A stretch of DNA of 34,761 bases from Helicobacter burdigaliensis (GTDB lineage Bacteria > Campylobacterota > Campylobacteria > Campylobacterales > Helicobacteraceae), in the NCBI RefSeq assembly GCF_003670295.1, contig NZ_QXJG01000017.1:1-34761 (forward strand), read 5' to 3'. Positions within the stretch are counted from its first letter, which is position 1. Each line of letters starts with the position of its first letter. Shown here piece after piece: positions 1 through 7,381 of this stretch. Both the position numbers and the translations under genes were made by a program. The notes under the pieces were generated by a model. That model saw nothing but the letters and a program-made list of their open reading frames with translations, was not told where the DNA came from and made no database searches.

Positions 1-79
1 AGTGTAGCGCAAAAAAGGAAATGGAATTATAGCTTTAAAAGCTTAAAGAGAGATTAAAAAATAAGGGGTTGGAGAAATA

Positions 80-199
80 TTATATGAATATTATATGAAT
101 ATTGGTGTAATATTTGGTGTAATAATATATGAAAAATGTAGGAGATTTAGGGGGAGGAGGTTTAGAGAGAATGAGAGAGAGAGAAAAAAAGGGGGGGGG
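80..199. repeat. Stacked tandem repeats and G9 tract
   Basis: Two perfect 11-mers TTATATGAATA lie at 80-90 and 91-101. Two copies of TTGGTGTAATA follow at 102-112 and 114-124. Further on come a (GA)6 run at 173-184, an A run to 190 and nine consecutive G at 191-199. The strand is strongly purine-rich from about 140 to 200. Homopolymeric G tracts of this length are classic slip-strand (phase-variable) sites in Helicobacter and Campylobacter. Here the tract is not inside any convincing gene. Confidence 0.75.
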
Positions 200-632
200 A
201 TTAGCGTTTAAGGGGATATATTTAATTTTTCTTTCGTGAAAGTGAATTTTTTGATTTGCATAATAAATACAACTTTTGCTCTCTTTTGCCAAAAACTGCT
301 TATATTTGTTTTTTACAAATTAAAACTATCCAAAATAAATTTGAATGATGCAAAAAATAAAAAATCTAGATTCTTATATTTTAAAGCCTATTTTCTGTAA
401 TTTATAGCAAAAGTAATGAGAAAAATTCACAAAAAAAGATTATAGAACTCTAGTGCTAAGCTCCATAAATTCTTATGTATCATAAGAAATTGCAAGGCTT
501 AAATCCGTGTTTTAGTATTTTCCATAAAGATAAGACTAATAGCCCATAGCCTTTAAGCTCCAAAATACCTTAATAAATAATTCTACTAGAAGCTATTTTA
601 TTTCTATGGCAAGATTTTAAAAAACCTTAATT
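200..632. other. Intergenic stretch without a supported gene
   Basis: This AT-rich stretch lies downstream of the leftward VWA gene. No open frame of convincing length or composition was seen. On the minus strand, about 490-575 reads as a short hydrophobic, coding-like segment bounded by stops. It could be a decayed remnant or chance. No strong GC-rich terminator hairpin is visible after the VWA stop. Confidence 0.4.
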
Positions 633-1823
633 TTAAGTAAGATAAGTGCATTTAGAGCCTTTTGGCAAAGGTTCTTCTAAAAAATCGCTATATTGCTCAG
701 AATTTTCAAGAACAAAAAGTTTTGGGCGTGAATTCCTTGCATTTACAGGAGGTGCATCTCCATCACTAAAGATGATAAGCCCATCATATTCCTTGTGTGC
801 TTCATAGTATCTTATCACAGGCTCAAAATCAGTCCCGCCACACCCTTGCACTTTCACGCATTTTTGTGCCTTTTTTAGAGTGATTATCTCACCTTGTATC
901 TCTGTATCAAACTGCAAAACATCAAGCCTTTCTATGCCGTATTTAAAAAATCTATTGATAATATAAAAGAATTTTTGCAAGGCTTCATTGCTAATAGATG
1001 CGCTCACATCTACCGCAATTAAAAGCTTAGTGCTGAACTCATAAGTGCTACCAAAATATGCAAAGCCATAGCGACGACTTGGCTTATTTCTCACAAGGCG
1101 GCGTTTGCTTGAAAGGATAGAATGTCTAAAAGCCCTTAGATACCGCCGATAATCCATCTTAGCCTTTAAAGAAAGCTCTAGCAATCCTATAAAATCGCCC
1201 GAAATTGTGCCAAATGACTTTGCATTACGCAAGACATTTTCTACAATGGAATTTATAAGCTCTGCTTGTGTTTCATCATCTTGCCAATTTTGCGTGCAAG
1301 ATTTAGCTATTTTAGAGAGATTTAAATCCATAAGGCTTGTAGATTCAAAATCTATGGATTGTGCTTGTAAATCTTCTAAATCCTCTTGCGTGTCTTCATC
1401 AAAGCTTTCTTGCATTTCTTTTGACAAATTCTCTAAAAGTTTTCTATAATACACTTCAAACGCACAATTCTTTTCTAGTTTAAAATGCTCTGGTTTTGGC
1501 AAATTAAGATAAAACTTGCAATTATCAGTGATTGTAATCGTGCTTGCAAGATAGAGTGCCACTCTATTTGCATTAATAGGCTGTCTTTGATAGGGGTGAT
1601 TTAATGCTATGCGAAACACTTCTAGCTTTAAAAACTCTTCTAGTGCGTTTTGGCTTAAATCTTGGCATAATTCTTTATCATATTCTATTAAGCCCTTACC
1701 GCTTCGCATAGGGACTTCAAGACTAGATTCCTTAAGTGTATGCGTGCAATAAATCTCAAACAAAAAGGGCTCACTCAAAAACCACGAATCTATAATTTTT
1801 TGAAGCTTTTGTTTTAATTCCAT
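633..1823 (-). CDS. VWA domain protein of the DUF2201 type, partner of MoxR ATPase
   Basis: 396 residues. The C-terminal part (about 265-396) is a von Willebrand A-like domain with a complete-looking MIDAS: D272-x-S274-x-S276, then T331-D332 in GGTDF, and the strand motif IIFSDGD around 350-356. The N-terminal part resembles the metallopeptidase-like region of DUF2201 proteins. The expected HExxH is degraded, reading LEVFR at 67-71 with H76 following, so peptidase activity is unlikely. The middle (about 130-200) is acidic and helical. The ATG lies 14 nt beyond the stop of the AAA+ gene, so the two are co-transcribed. In known MoxR/VWA pairs (RavA-ViaA, CbbQ-CbbO, NorQ-NorD) the VWA protein recruits substrate or adaptor to the ATPase. 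A similar role here is inference. No signal peptide or membrane segment is seen. Confidence 0.85.
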   Translation of the reverse strand: MELKQKLQKIIDSWFLSEPFLFEIYCTHTLKESSLEVPMRSGKGLIEYDKELCQDLSQNALEEFLKLEVFRIALNHPYQRQPINANRVALYLASTITITDNCKFYLNLPKPEHFKLEKNCAFEVYYRKLLENLSKEMQESFDEDTQEDLEDLQAQSIDFESTSLMDLNLSKIAKSCTQNWQDDETQAELINSIVENVLRNAKSFGTISGDFIGLLELSLKAKMDYRRYLRAFRHSILSSKRRLVRNKPSRRYGFAYFGSTYEFSTKLLIAVDVSASISNEALQKFFYIINRFFKYGIERLDVLQFDTEIQGEIITLKKAQKCVKVQGCGGTDFEPVIRYYEAHKEYDGLIIFSDGDAPPVNARNSRPKLFVLENSEQYSDFLEEPLPKGSKCTYLT

Positions 1824-1837
1824 TATTTTGCTTTCAT

Positions 1838-2908
1838 TTATAATGAGCTTACAAAGCTAATGATTTTTTGCTGTAAGCTTGGAGTATGCATCATCACAAA
1901 ACTCGCTACTTTAGGATAAGTTTGGTTTACAAAAAGATTAGTAAAATGCCCTAGCACTTCATTTGCCTTTTTCTCTTGTAAATAATCAAAATAAAGTTCA
2001 AAATTTTTGGCTATCTCTTTAGCCTCGCTCTCTTGGTAGTTTTGGTTTTCAATATAGCGGAATAGCGAGTCATTGATTTTTGTAAAATCTAGAATCTTGT
2101 ATTTATCTAGCTTTTTTTGCACTTTGGTAAAATGCAATAAAATCTCGCTTGCACTTATAAGCTTATTGCCCTTATAAGTTTCTACAAACTTCACACCCGC
2201 TCTTATGCCTACAATACCACAAATTGCCTTTTTATAAATATCGCTGCTTATATCCTCAATCTCTTTAATAATGCTAGAAACTCTCACCCACGCCCTACGA
2301 TCTGGGAATTTATCAAGCCCAAAATCTTCTATTCCTTCTTGTGTGTCAAGCAACTCTGGATTTTCTGTAATAAAATCAATGATTCTAGAATCTATCTTGG
2401 CACTATCTGCCCACAAAAGCCACTCTTCTATGCTTGGAGCAAATTCATAAATATTAAAACGACTGCTAAGCGCTGGATCAAGATCGCTTAGCTGGTATTC
2501 ATCACCAAAATTCACCGCACTAATCACACGCGATCCCTTTGGGAGCGATCTACCTGCTAGGCGTTTATTAAGTGTTAAGTCCATAACGCTTTGTAAAATC
2601 TCTGGCCTTGCGCGATTAAGCTCATCTAAAAAAAGCACGATTGGCGTATCATCAAGCGGAAACCAAAAGGGTGGGATAAACTCCGTATGTCCGCTTTTTT
2701 CATTTTTATGCGGTAAGCCGATAAGATCGCCTGGATCACTCATCTGCCCCAAGAATAATATAACAACCTTTAATCCCTCTTTAGTAAAATAATCTTGAAT
2801 GATTTGGGATTTACCAATGCCATGTTTGCCTACTAGCATGATATTTTGCTCACTTGGTGTGATTTCTAAAATCTTTTTTAACTCGGTTGTATTGATTTTT
2901 ACTCCCAT
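1838..2908 (-). CDS. MoxR-type AAA+ ATPase
   Basis: 356 residues. All core AAA+ elements are visible: Walker A GKHGIGKS at 27-34, Walker B VLFLDE with D95-E96, a sensor-1 Asn at about 133 (SAVNF), an arginine finger in LSSRF (R150), and a sensor-2 arginine in DRRAW (about 204-205). This is the MoxR/RavA-type subfamily, whose members form hexamers and act as remodelling chaperones with a VWA partner, here the next gene. The C-terminal 140 residues are a helical lid. The start is supported by AAAGGAT five bases upstream. It lies nine bases after the LRR gene stop and 14 bases before the VWA gene, so LRR, ATPase and VWA form one unit. The client protein is unknown. Confidence 0.9.
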   Translation of the reverse strand: MGVKINTTELKKILEITPSEQNIMLVGKHGIGKSQIIQDYFTKEGLKVVILFLGQMSDPGDLIGLPHKNEKSGHTEFIPPFWFPLDDTPIVLFLDELNRARPEILQSVMDLTLNKRLAGRSLPKGSRVISAVNFGDEYQLSDLDPALSSRFNIYEFAPSIEEWLLWADSAKIDSRIIDFITENPELLDTQEGIEDFGLDKFPDRRAWVRVSSIIKEIEDISSDIYKKAICGIVGIRAGVKFVETYKGNKLISASEILLHFTKVQKKLDKYKILDFTKINDSLFRYIENQNYQESEAKEIAKNFELYFDYLQEKKANEVLGHFTNLFVNQTYPKVASFVMMHTPSLQQKIISFVSSL

Positions 2909-2917
2909 TGCTATCCT

Positions 2918-5119
2918 TTATTCTTGTATTTCTACATATGGTTTATCTAATTCTTTAGCCACTTTCTTTGCAACAGAATCTTTTGTGCCATAGATAGCTT
3001 TCAAAGGGCACTCTTCAAAACAACTATCAGCCTTTTTTAGAGTTTCTACACTTGCAGGGATTGTGATACTCTCTAAACCAGCGCATTTAAATACTCCATC
3101 TTCTATCTCTTTTAGCTTATTTGGCAATACCACACTCTTAAGCGATCTGCAAAATTCAAACGCAGCTTTACCTATGTGTGTAACGCTATTTGGCAATACC
3201 ACATTCTTAAGCGAGTTGCAACAATAAAACGCTTCTTCACCTATGTGTGTAACGCTATTTGGAATATTGATTTGCTCTAAATCATAACAGCAGGAAAAAG
3301 CAGAGTTGCCTATGTAAGCAAGAGTGCTTGGAAGCTCAACTTCTTTAAGCCTGCTACAAAACGCAAAGGCGTCTTTTTCAATCCTTACTACGCCCTCGCT
3401 AATCTTAACATAGACTAAAGATTTAATATCTCTAAGTGCCTCTTCTGGGATAGATTCTACATCTTGTGGGATTTGCACTCTAAGATCTTTTAGATTTGAT
3501 GATAAAAATGCTTTCTCTAGTTTTGAAAATTTCACATAAGGGATACAATGATTTAGCGCAAAAGCCCTGCTATGGCGTATATCTTTATTCTTTTTAGTGA
3601 AATCTTGCAAACTCTCAAAAGTGCTTTCTTTATCTACTATAAGCTTTACAAAGCTTTCAAACTCTTCTTTAAAGGTAGGATTTTTGATTTTTATCGTGGC
3701 TAGAAACTTTGTGCGTTGTTGAAATTGCAAAATACAAACGATTTTTTCTTGATCGCATTTTTTAGTTTCTATATTGCATTCTACCCCATAATTTTTAGCA
3801 ATCTCTTGTAAAATGGATTCAAAGCTCACACTCATAATTTCAGCTACTTTTTCTTTTTTAGCCTTGTTGAACATATAGCCTTTTAAATGTGTGCGTATAG
3901 ATTCATTCACCCCTTTTGAATAGCAATCTTTCTCGCTAATTCTATAATTTTTATTTTCAAAAGCTACTTTTGGAAGATTTGAATTTTTAAAAATATCTTC
4001 TGGGATTGCGGTGATATACTCTGGGAATGTAATGCCCTCACTTGCGTTTGTAATAGCAATAACAGCCTTCCTTTTTTTCTTACTATAAAGTATATTATTT
4101 TCATAGCCAAAATATTCGTGATTTTTAGAAATATGAATGTGTTTTAGCTTATATGCTCTTAAAAACGCACCTTCTCCAATCTCTTTTAAACTATCTGGCA
4201 AACTTATCTCTTCTAAAGATTCACAATTACGGAAAGCATGCTTTTCTATAACTTCCAATCCCTCATTAAAATTTAGTTTTTTAAGACTAGAGCATTTATC
4301 AAATGCGGTTCTTTCAATCGTTTTTAAGCTTGTTGGGAAATTTATCTCTTTTAAGGATTTACATTTATAAAAGGCATTCTCTCCTATAGCTTCTAACCCT
4401 TCATTAAAATTTAAGCTTTTAAGGCTAGAACATTCTTTAAATACCTCATACCCAATTCTCTTTATACACTCTGGAAAACTCATACTCTCTTGTATATTAG
4501 CAACAGCAATAACAAATTTGCTTTCCTTATTATAAAGCACATTATTTTCATAGCCAAAATATTTATGGTTTTTAGAAATATGAATGCGTTTGAGATTATA
4601 TACTCTAAAAAACGCACTTGCCCAAATCTCTTTTAAACTATCTGGCAAACTTATTTCTTCTAAAGATTCACACCCAAGAAAAGCCCGAGATCCTATGCTT
4701 TCTAAACCCTCATTTAATTTTAAACTTTTAAGGCTAGAGCATTCACTAAATGCCAATTCTCCGATACTCTTTAAACTATTTGGTAAAATTATCTCTTCTA
4801 GGGATTTACAACTCCAAAAGGCACAAACTTCTATAACCTCCAATCCCTCATTCAATTTTAGTTTTTTAAGTCTAGAGCAATCATAAAATGCATATTCTCC
4901 GATACTCTTTAAACTATCTGGCAAACTTATCTCTTCTAAGGATTCACACTTGCGGAAAGCATGCTTTTCTATAACTTCTAATCCCTCATTTAGAATGACT
5001 TTGCGTATTTTTGTATTGTATTTAAATGTATCCTTTTCAATGACTTTAATATCCTTTGGAATCACTACCTCTTCTGTATCAAGTCCTAGTGATTTTACTT
5101 TTTCTTTTGTTAATTCCAT
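2918..5119 (-). CDS. BspA-type leucine-rich repeat protein (LRR_5 family)
   Basis: 733 residues. Two LRR blocks (about 20-390 and 545-715) contain many units of the form SLEEISLPDSLKSIGEYAF, typical of Treponema/BspA LRRs. Block 1 has two copies of the characteristic insertion FGYENNxLY (188-196 and 337-345). A non-LRR domain of about 150 residues (400-545) separates the blocks and is unrecognised. Residues 53-196 and 293-345 belong to a long internal duplication that is also visible in the DNA. No signal peptide or anchor is seen, so the protein is predicted cytoplasmic, unlike secreted BspA. It is the first gene of the unit with the MoxR ATPase and VWA genes, which suggests it may supply target recognition for that machine (inference). 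AAGGAA precedes the ATG. Confidence 0.85.
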   Translation of the reverse strand: MELTKEKVKSLGLDTEEVVIPKDIKVIEKDTFKYNTKIRKVILNEGLEVIEKHAFRKCESLEEISLPDSLKSIGEYAFYDCSRLKKLKLNEGLEVIEVCAFWSCKSLEEIILPNSLKSIGELAFSECSSLKSLKLNEGLESIGSRAFLGCESLEEISLPDSLKEIWASAFFRVYNLKRIHISKNHKYFGYENNVLYNKESKFVIAVANIQESMSFPECIKRIGYEVFKECSSLKSLNFNEGLEAIGENAFYKCKSLKEINFPTSLKTIERTAFDKCSSLKKLNFNEGLEVIEKHAFRNCESLEEISLPDSLKEIGEGAFLRAYKLKHIHISKNHEYFGYENNILYSKKKRKAVIAITNASEGITFPEYITAIPEDIFKNSNLPKVAFENKNYRISEKDCYSKGVNESIRTHLKGYMFNKAKKEKVAEIMSVSFESILQEIAKNYGVECNIETKKCDQEKIVCILQFQQRTKFLATIKIKNPTFKEEFESFVKLIVDKESTFESLQDFTKKNKDIRHSRAFALNHCIPYVKFSKLEKAFLSSNLKDLRVQIPQDVESIPEEALRDIKSLVYVKISEGVVRIEKDAFAFCSRLKEVELPSTLAYIGNSAFSCCYDLEQINIPNSVTHIGEEAFYCCNSLKNVVLPNSVTHIGKAAFEFCRSLKSVVLPNKLKEIEDGVFKCAGLESITIPASVETLKKADSCFEECPLKAIYGTKDSVAKKVAKELDKPYVEIQE

Positions 5120-5172
5120 GGTTTTCCTTAACTTAGTTTTCTTTACAAATTCAAAGATAAACTATAACTTTT

Positions 5173-5200
5173 TTTATATGATATTAATCACAAATTGCAA
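5173..5200 (-). promoter_or_regulatory. Predicted sigma-70 promoter for the LRR-MoxR-VWA unit
   Basis: On the minus strand TTGCAA (5195-5200) is followed after 16 bases by TATAAA (5173-5178). The start codon at 5119 is about 45 bases downstream of the expected transcription start. Prediction by eye in an AT-rich region. Confidence 0.45.
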
Positions 5201-5238
5201 AAACTATACATTGTATTTAATTTTTAGATTCTAGTAAG

Positions 5239-5445
5239 TGGATTGCTTCGTCAGCTTCGTAATGACACAAGGGAAGCTTCCTTTATTGCAAAAGAAATTA
5301 TCGTGGCGATTAGGAAGAAACTGCTTGTCAGTTTCAGGTATCCTACTCTCGCCTAAGATAATTTACTTTTGAATAAAGGCTTCTGCGCTTTATGGATTTA
5401 CACTTCGCTACGCTCGTGGATAACGCTACGCTTCTCGCAATGACA
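5239..5445. repeat. Composite dispersed intergenic repeat, copy 1
   Basis: Two segments beginning TGGATT and ending AATGACA (5239-5267 and 5393-5445) are rich in CTTCG/CTACG words. They resemble the widespread intergenic repeat that reads VIARS-like in translation. They flank a segment at about 5281-5378 that contains a 7-bp stem GAAACTG/CAGTTTC (5317-5335, loop CTTGT). This middle segment is clearly related to the reverse complement of 32161-32304: both share CTTTATTGCAAAAGAA, TGGCG, and the AAACTGCTTGTCAGTTT hairpin followed by AGGTATC. The repeat sits between the divergent LRR and ankyrin units. Confidence 0.7.
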
Positions 5446-5482
5446 TCCCTCCCATCATCACAACTCTTGCAAATCGTTTTTT

Positions 5483-5491
5483 TGATATAAT
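5483..5491 (+). promoter_or_regulatory. Extended -10 promoter for the ankyrin unit
   Basis: TGATATAAT (5483-5491) is an extended -10 box. The ATG at 5530 follows about 38 bases later, with AAGGAT shortly before it. No good -35 is needed or seen. Confidence 0.5.
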
Positions 5492-5529
5492 CTAAATTAT
5501 AAAACATAATTTTACTATAAGGATAATTC

Positions 5530-7350
5530 ATGACGCTAGAAGAATTAGAAACCATAGGCGATAAGATGTTTGATGCGATTGATGATTTTTTAAAAGTCAT
5601 CAAAACCGGAAATTTAAAGAAAGTAAAAAAGGCGGTAGAGACTTTCCCCATCACTCATGCACATAATTCTAAAAAAACCCATATTGCATATGCTCCTGTA
5701 TCCGCACTAGCTTATGCGGGACTAGCATATGAGAAGACACAAAGCTTTGAAGTGATGGAATATCTTGAAAGCTTGGGGCTTAGGGCGGATTATTGTAGTC
5801 CGTTTTACACAGGACATAATGCACTTATCGCCTATATTGAGAATAAAGGCACAAGCGATGCAGTGATTAGGTATTTTTTAAGCAAGGGTGCAAGTTTTGA
5901 AGTGTATGATAAAGATGATGGCGGGACGCCTTTGCATTCTTGGGCTAGTTTTAATGAAGCGAGTTTTTTAGAGCTAGCCCTAAAGCATGGGGCAAATCCC
6001 AATATCAAACGCATTAAAGGTGAGGAGAAGTATTCTTGGGATGAGATAGGTGCTACTCCTTTAATCCATGCAGCATTTGCAGATAAAAAACCTGCAAGCG
6101 CAGCACTAAAAGTGCTTATAAAATATGGTGCAGATATCAATGCTGCCTATTGCGGGCTAGACTATGAGCATGATTATAAAAAATATGCAGAGCCTGAAAC
6201 TCCGCTAGATAATGCTTTTAATAATGCTCCAAATAAAAAGTTTTTAAAAAACTTAGGGGCTAAGACTTGGGAAGAGTTAGTAAAAGATTATGAGATTGAT
6301 ACAAGCCTACCTTATGAAGAGCAAGTGAAAATGTATGAGGAAAAAAGAAAGGATGTGAGCTTTACCCCAAAGGGTGAGATTACAGACATTAAAGAAGCGT
6401 TTAAGAATCTAGATAAAAAGGCTAAAAATATAAAAGAAGAGATTCTAAATATCCTAAAAGCCCAATACAAACTTTGGAAAAAAGATAAAAAGGTGAATGA
6501 AAAAACTCTTAGCTTTAGTGAGGATTTGCTAGAGATTTTAGAATATGATACGAAAAATCTCAAAGGAGCTTGTAAAAAGGCTTGGATAAAAGATTTAGAA
6601 GAAGAAGCAGATGCGATTTATGATTCTATGTATAGCTTTAAACTAGAGCGTGATAATCCAGAGAAGTTTAAAAAGCTTGAAGCGCGTATCCAAAAGGCAA
6701 TTTCTTTAGAATATGCCATTATGGAAAAGCTAAAATCATTAAGAGCTAATCAAAATATCGCCTCTCTTTCAAATAAGGAGATTTTAAAAAACTATAAAGA
6801 GATTTTTGAGGGTGCTTTAGAAAAAGAGATTGCAGAAATTTTGTTTGTAGTTTTACAAAATGATGATGAAGAGAGTGCTCTTGAAATCATCAAAAAAGCA
6901 TGCAAAGAGGATTTAATTGATGAAGATTTTGAGATTTACTTACCAAAATTAAGGTTAAATACGCCAATTCTAATTGCAGTAGCGTTTTTTAATCGTGCAA
7001 AAATCATCGCCTATCTTTTAGAGCAAGACTATGAAATAGATAGATCAGACTTTGGGAATACGCCACTTTTTCTAGCGGCTAAAATGGGACATATAGAATC
7101 TGCTAAAGTTTTAATTAAAAAGGGTGCGGATATAGATTATATCAACTGCTTTAATGAAAAACTCCTGCTAGAAACAATTCTAGCAAATCTCCCACAAAGC
7201 ACCGCAATGTGTGAGCTTTTAATACAAAGTGGCGCAAAGGTGGATAACAAGATGCTAGAAGCCACAAAGGCAAAGCTAAATGAGGCAGAAAATAAAGAGC
7301 AAGAAAAAGCCATTTTAGCGCTGATTGCCAAAATAGAAACCAACCTTTAA
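5530..7350 (+). CDS. Ankyrin repeat protein with central helical region
   Basis: 606 residues. The N-terminal ankyrin block (about 20-250) includes units such as GTPLHSWASFNEASFLELAL and LKVLIKYGADINA. It ends with a conserved tail, AKTWEELVKDYEIDTSL, at about 244-260. The central part (about 280-435) is highly charged, Lys/Glu-rich and probably helical or coiled-coil. A second ankyrin block (about 467-575) contains FGNTPLFLAAKMGHIESAKV and GADIDY. Residues 20-280 are paralogous to the C-terminal tail of the next protein, including at DNA level. No signal peptide or membrane segment is seen, so cytoplasmic protein-binding is expected from the family. The partner is unknown. It is the first gene of the rightward unit, divergent from LRR-MoxR-VWA, and its stop is 31 bases before the next ATG. 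Confidence 0.85.
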   Translation: MTLEELETIGDKMFDAIDDFLKVIKTGNLKKVKKAVETFPITHAHNSKKTHIAYAPVSALAYAGLAYEKTQSFEVMEYLESLGLRADYCSPFYTGHNALIAYIENKGTSDAVIRYFLSKGASFEVYDKDDGGTPLHSWASFNEASFLELALKHGANPNIKRIKGEEKYSWDEIGATPLIHAAFADKKPASAALKVLIKYGADINAAYCGLDYEHDYKKYAEPETPLDNAFNNAPNKKFLKNLGAKTWEELVKDYEIDTSLPYEEQVKMYEEKRKDVSFTPKGEITDIKEAFKNLDKKAKNIKEEILNILKAQYKLWKKDKKVNEKTLSFSEDLLEILEYDTKNLKGACKKAWIKDLEEEADAIYDSMYSFKLERDNPEKFKKLEARIQKAISLEYAIMEKLKSLRANQNIASLSNKEILKNYKEIFEGALEKEIAEILFVVLQNDDEESALEIIKKACKEDLIDEDFEIYLPKLRLNTPILIAVAFFNRAKIIAYLLEQDYEIDRSDFGNTPLFLAAKMGHIESAKVLIKKGADIDYINCFNEKLLLETILANLPQSTAMCELLIQSGAKVDNKMLEATKAKLNEAENKEQEKAILALIAKIETNL

Positions 7351-7381
7351 GGCTTCAAATTCATTTTTCTAAGGAAGCCCA

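Noticed and set aside
80-292. Minus-strand 70-codon frame through the C9 tract
   Set aside because: Starts at TTG, is low-complexity (PPP, YYY, III runs) and follows directly from the repeats. No ribosome site and no family. Treated as a by-product of repeats.
5343-5654. 103-codon minus frame over the intergenic repeat and the ankyrin gene start
   Set aside because: Its VIARS-like end is the well-known translation of intergenic repeats, and it covers the real start of the 606-residue gene.
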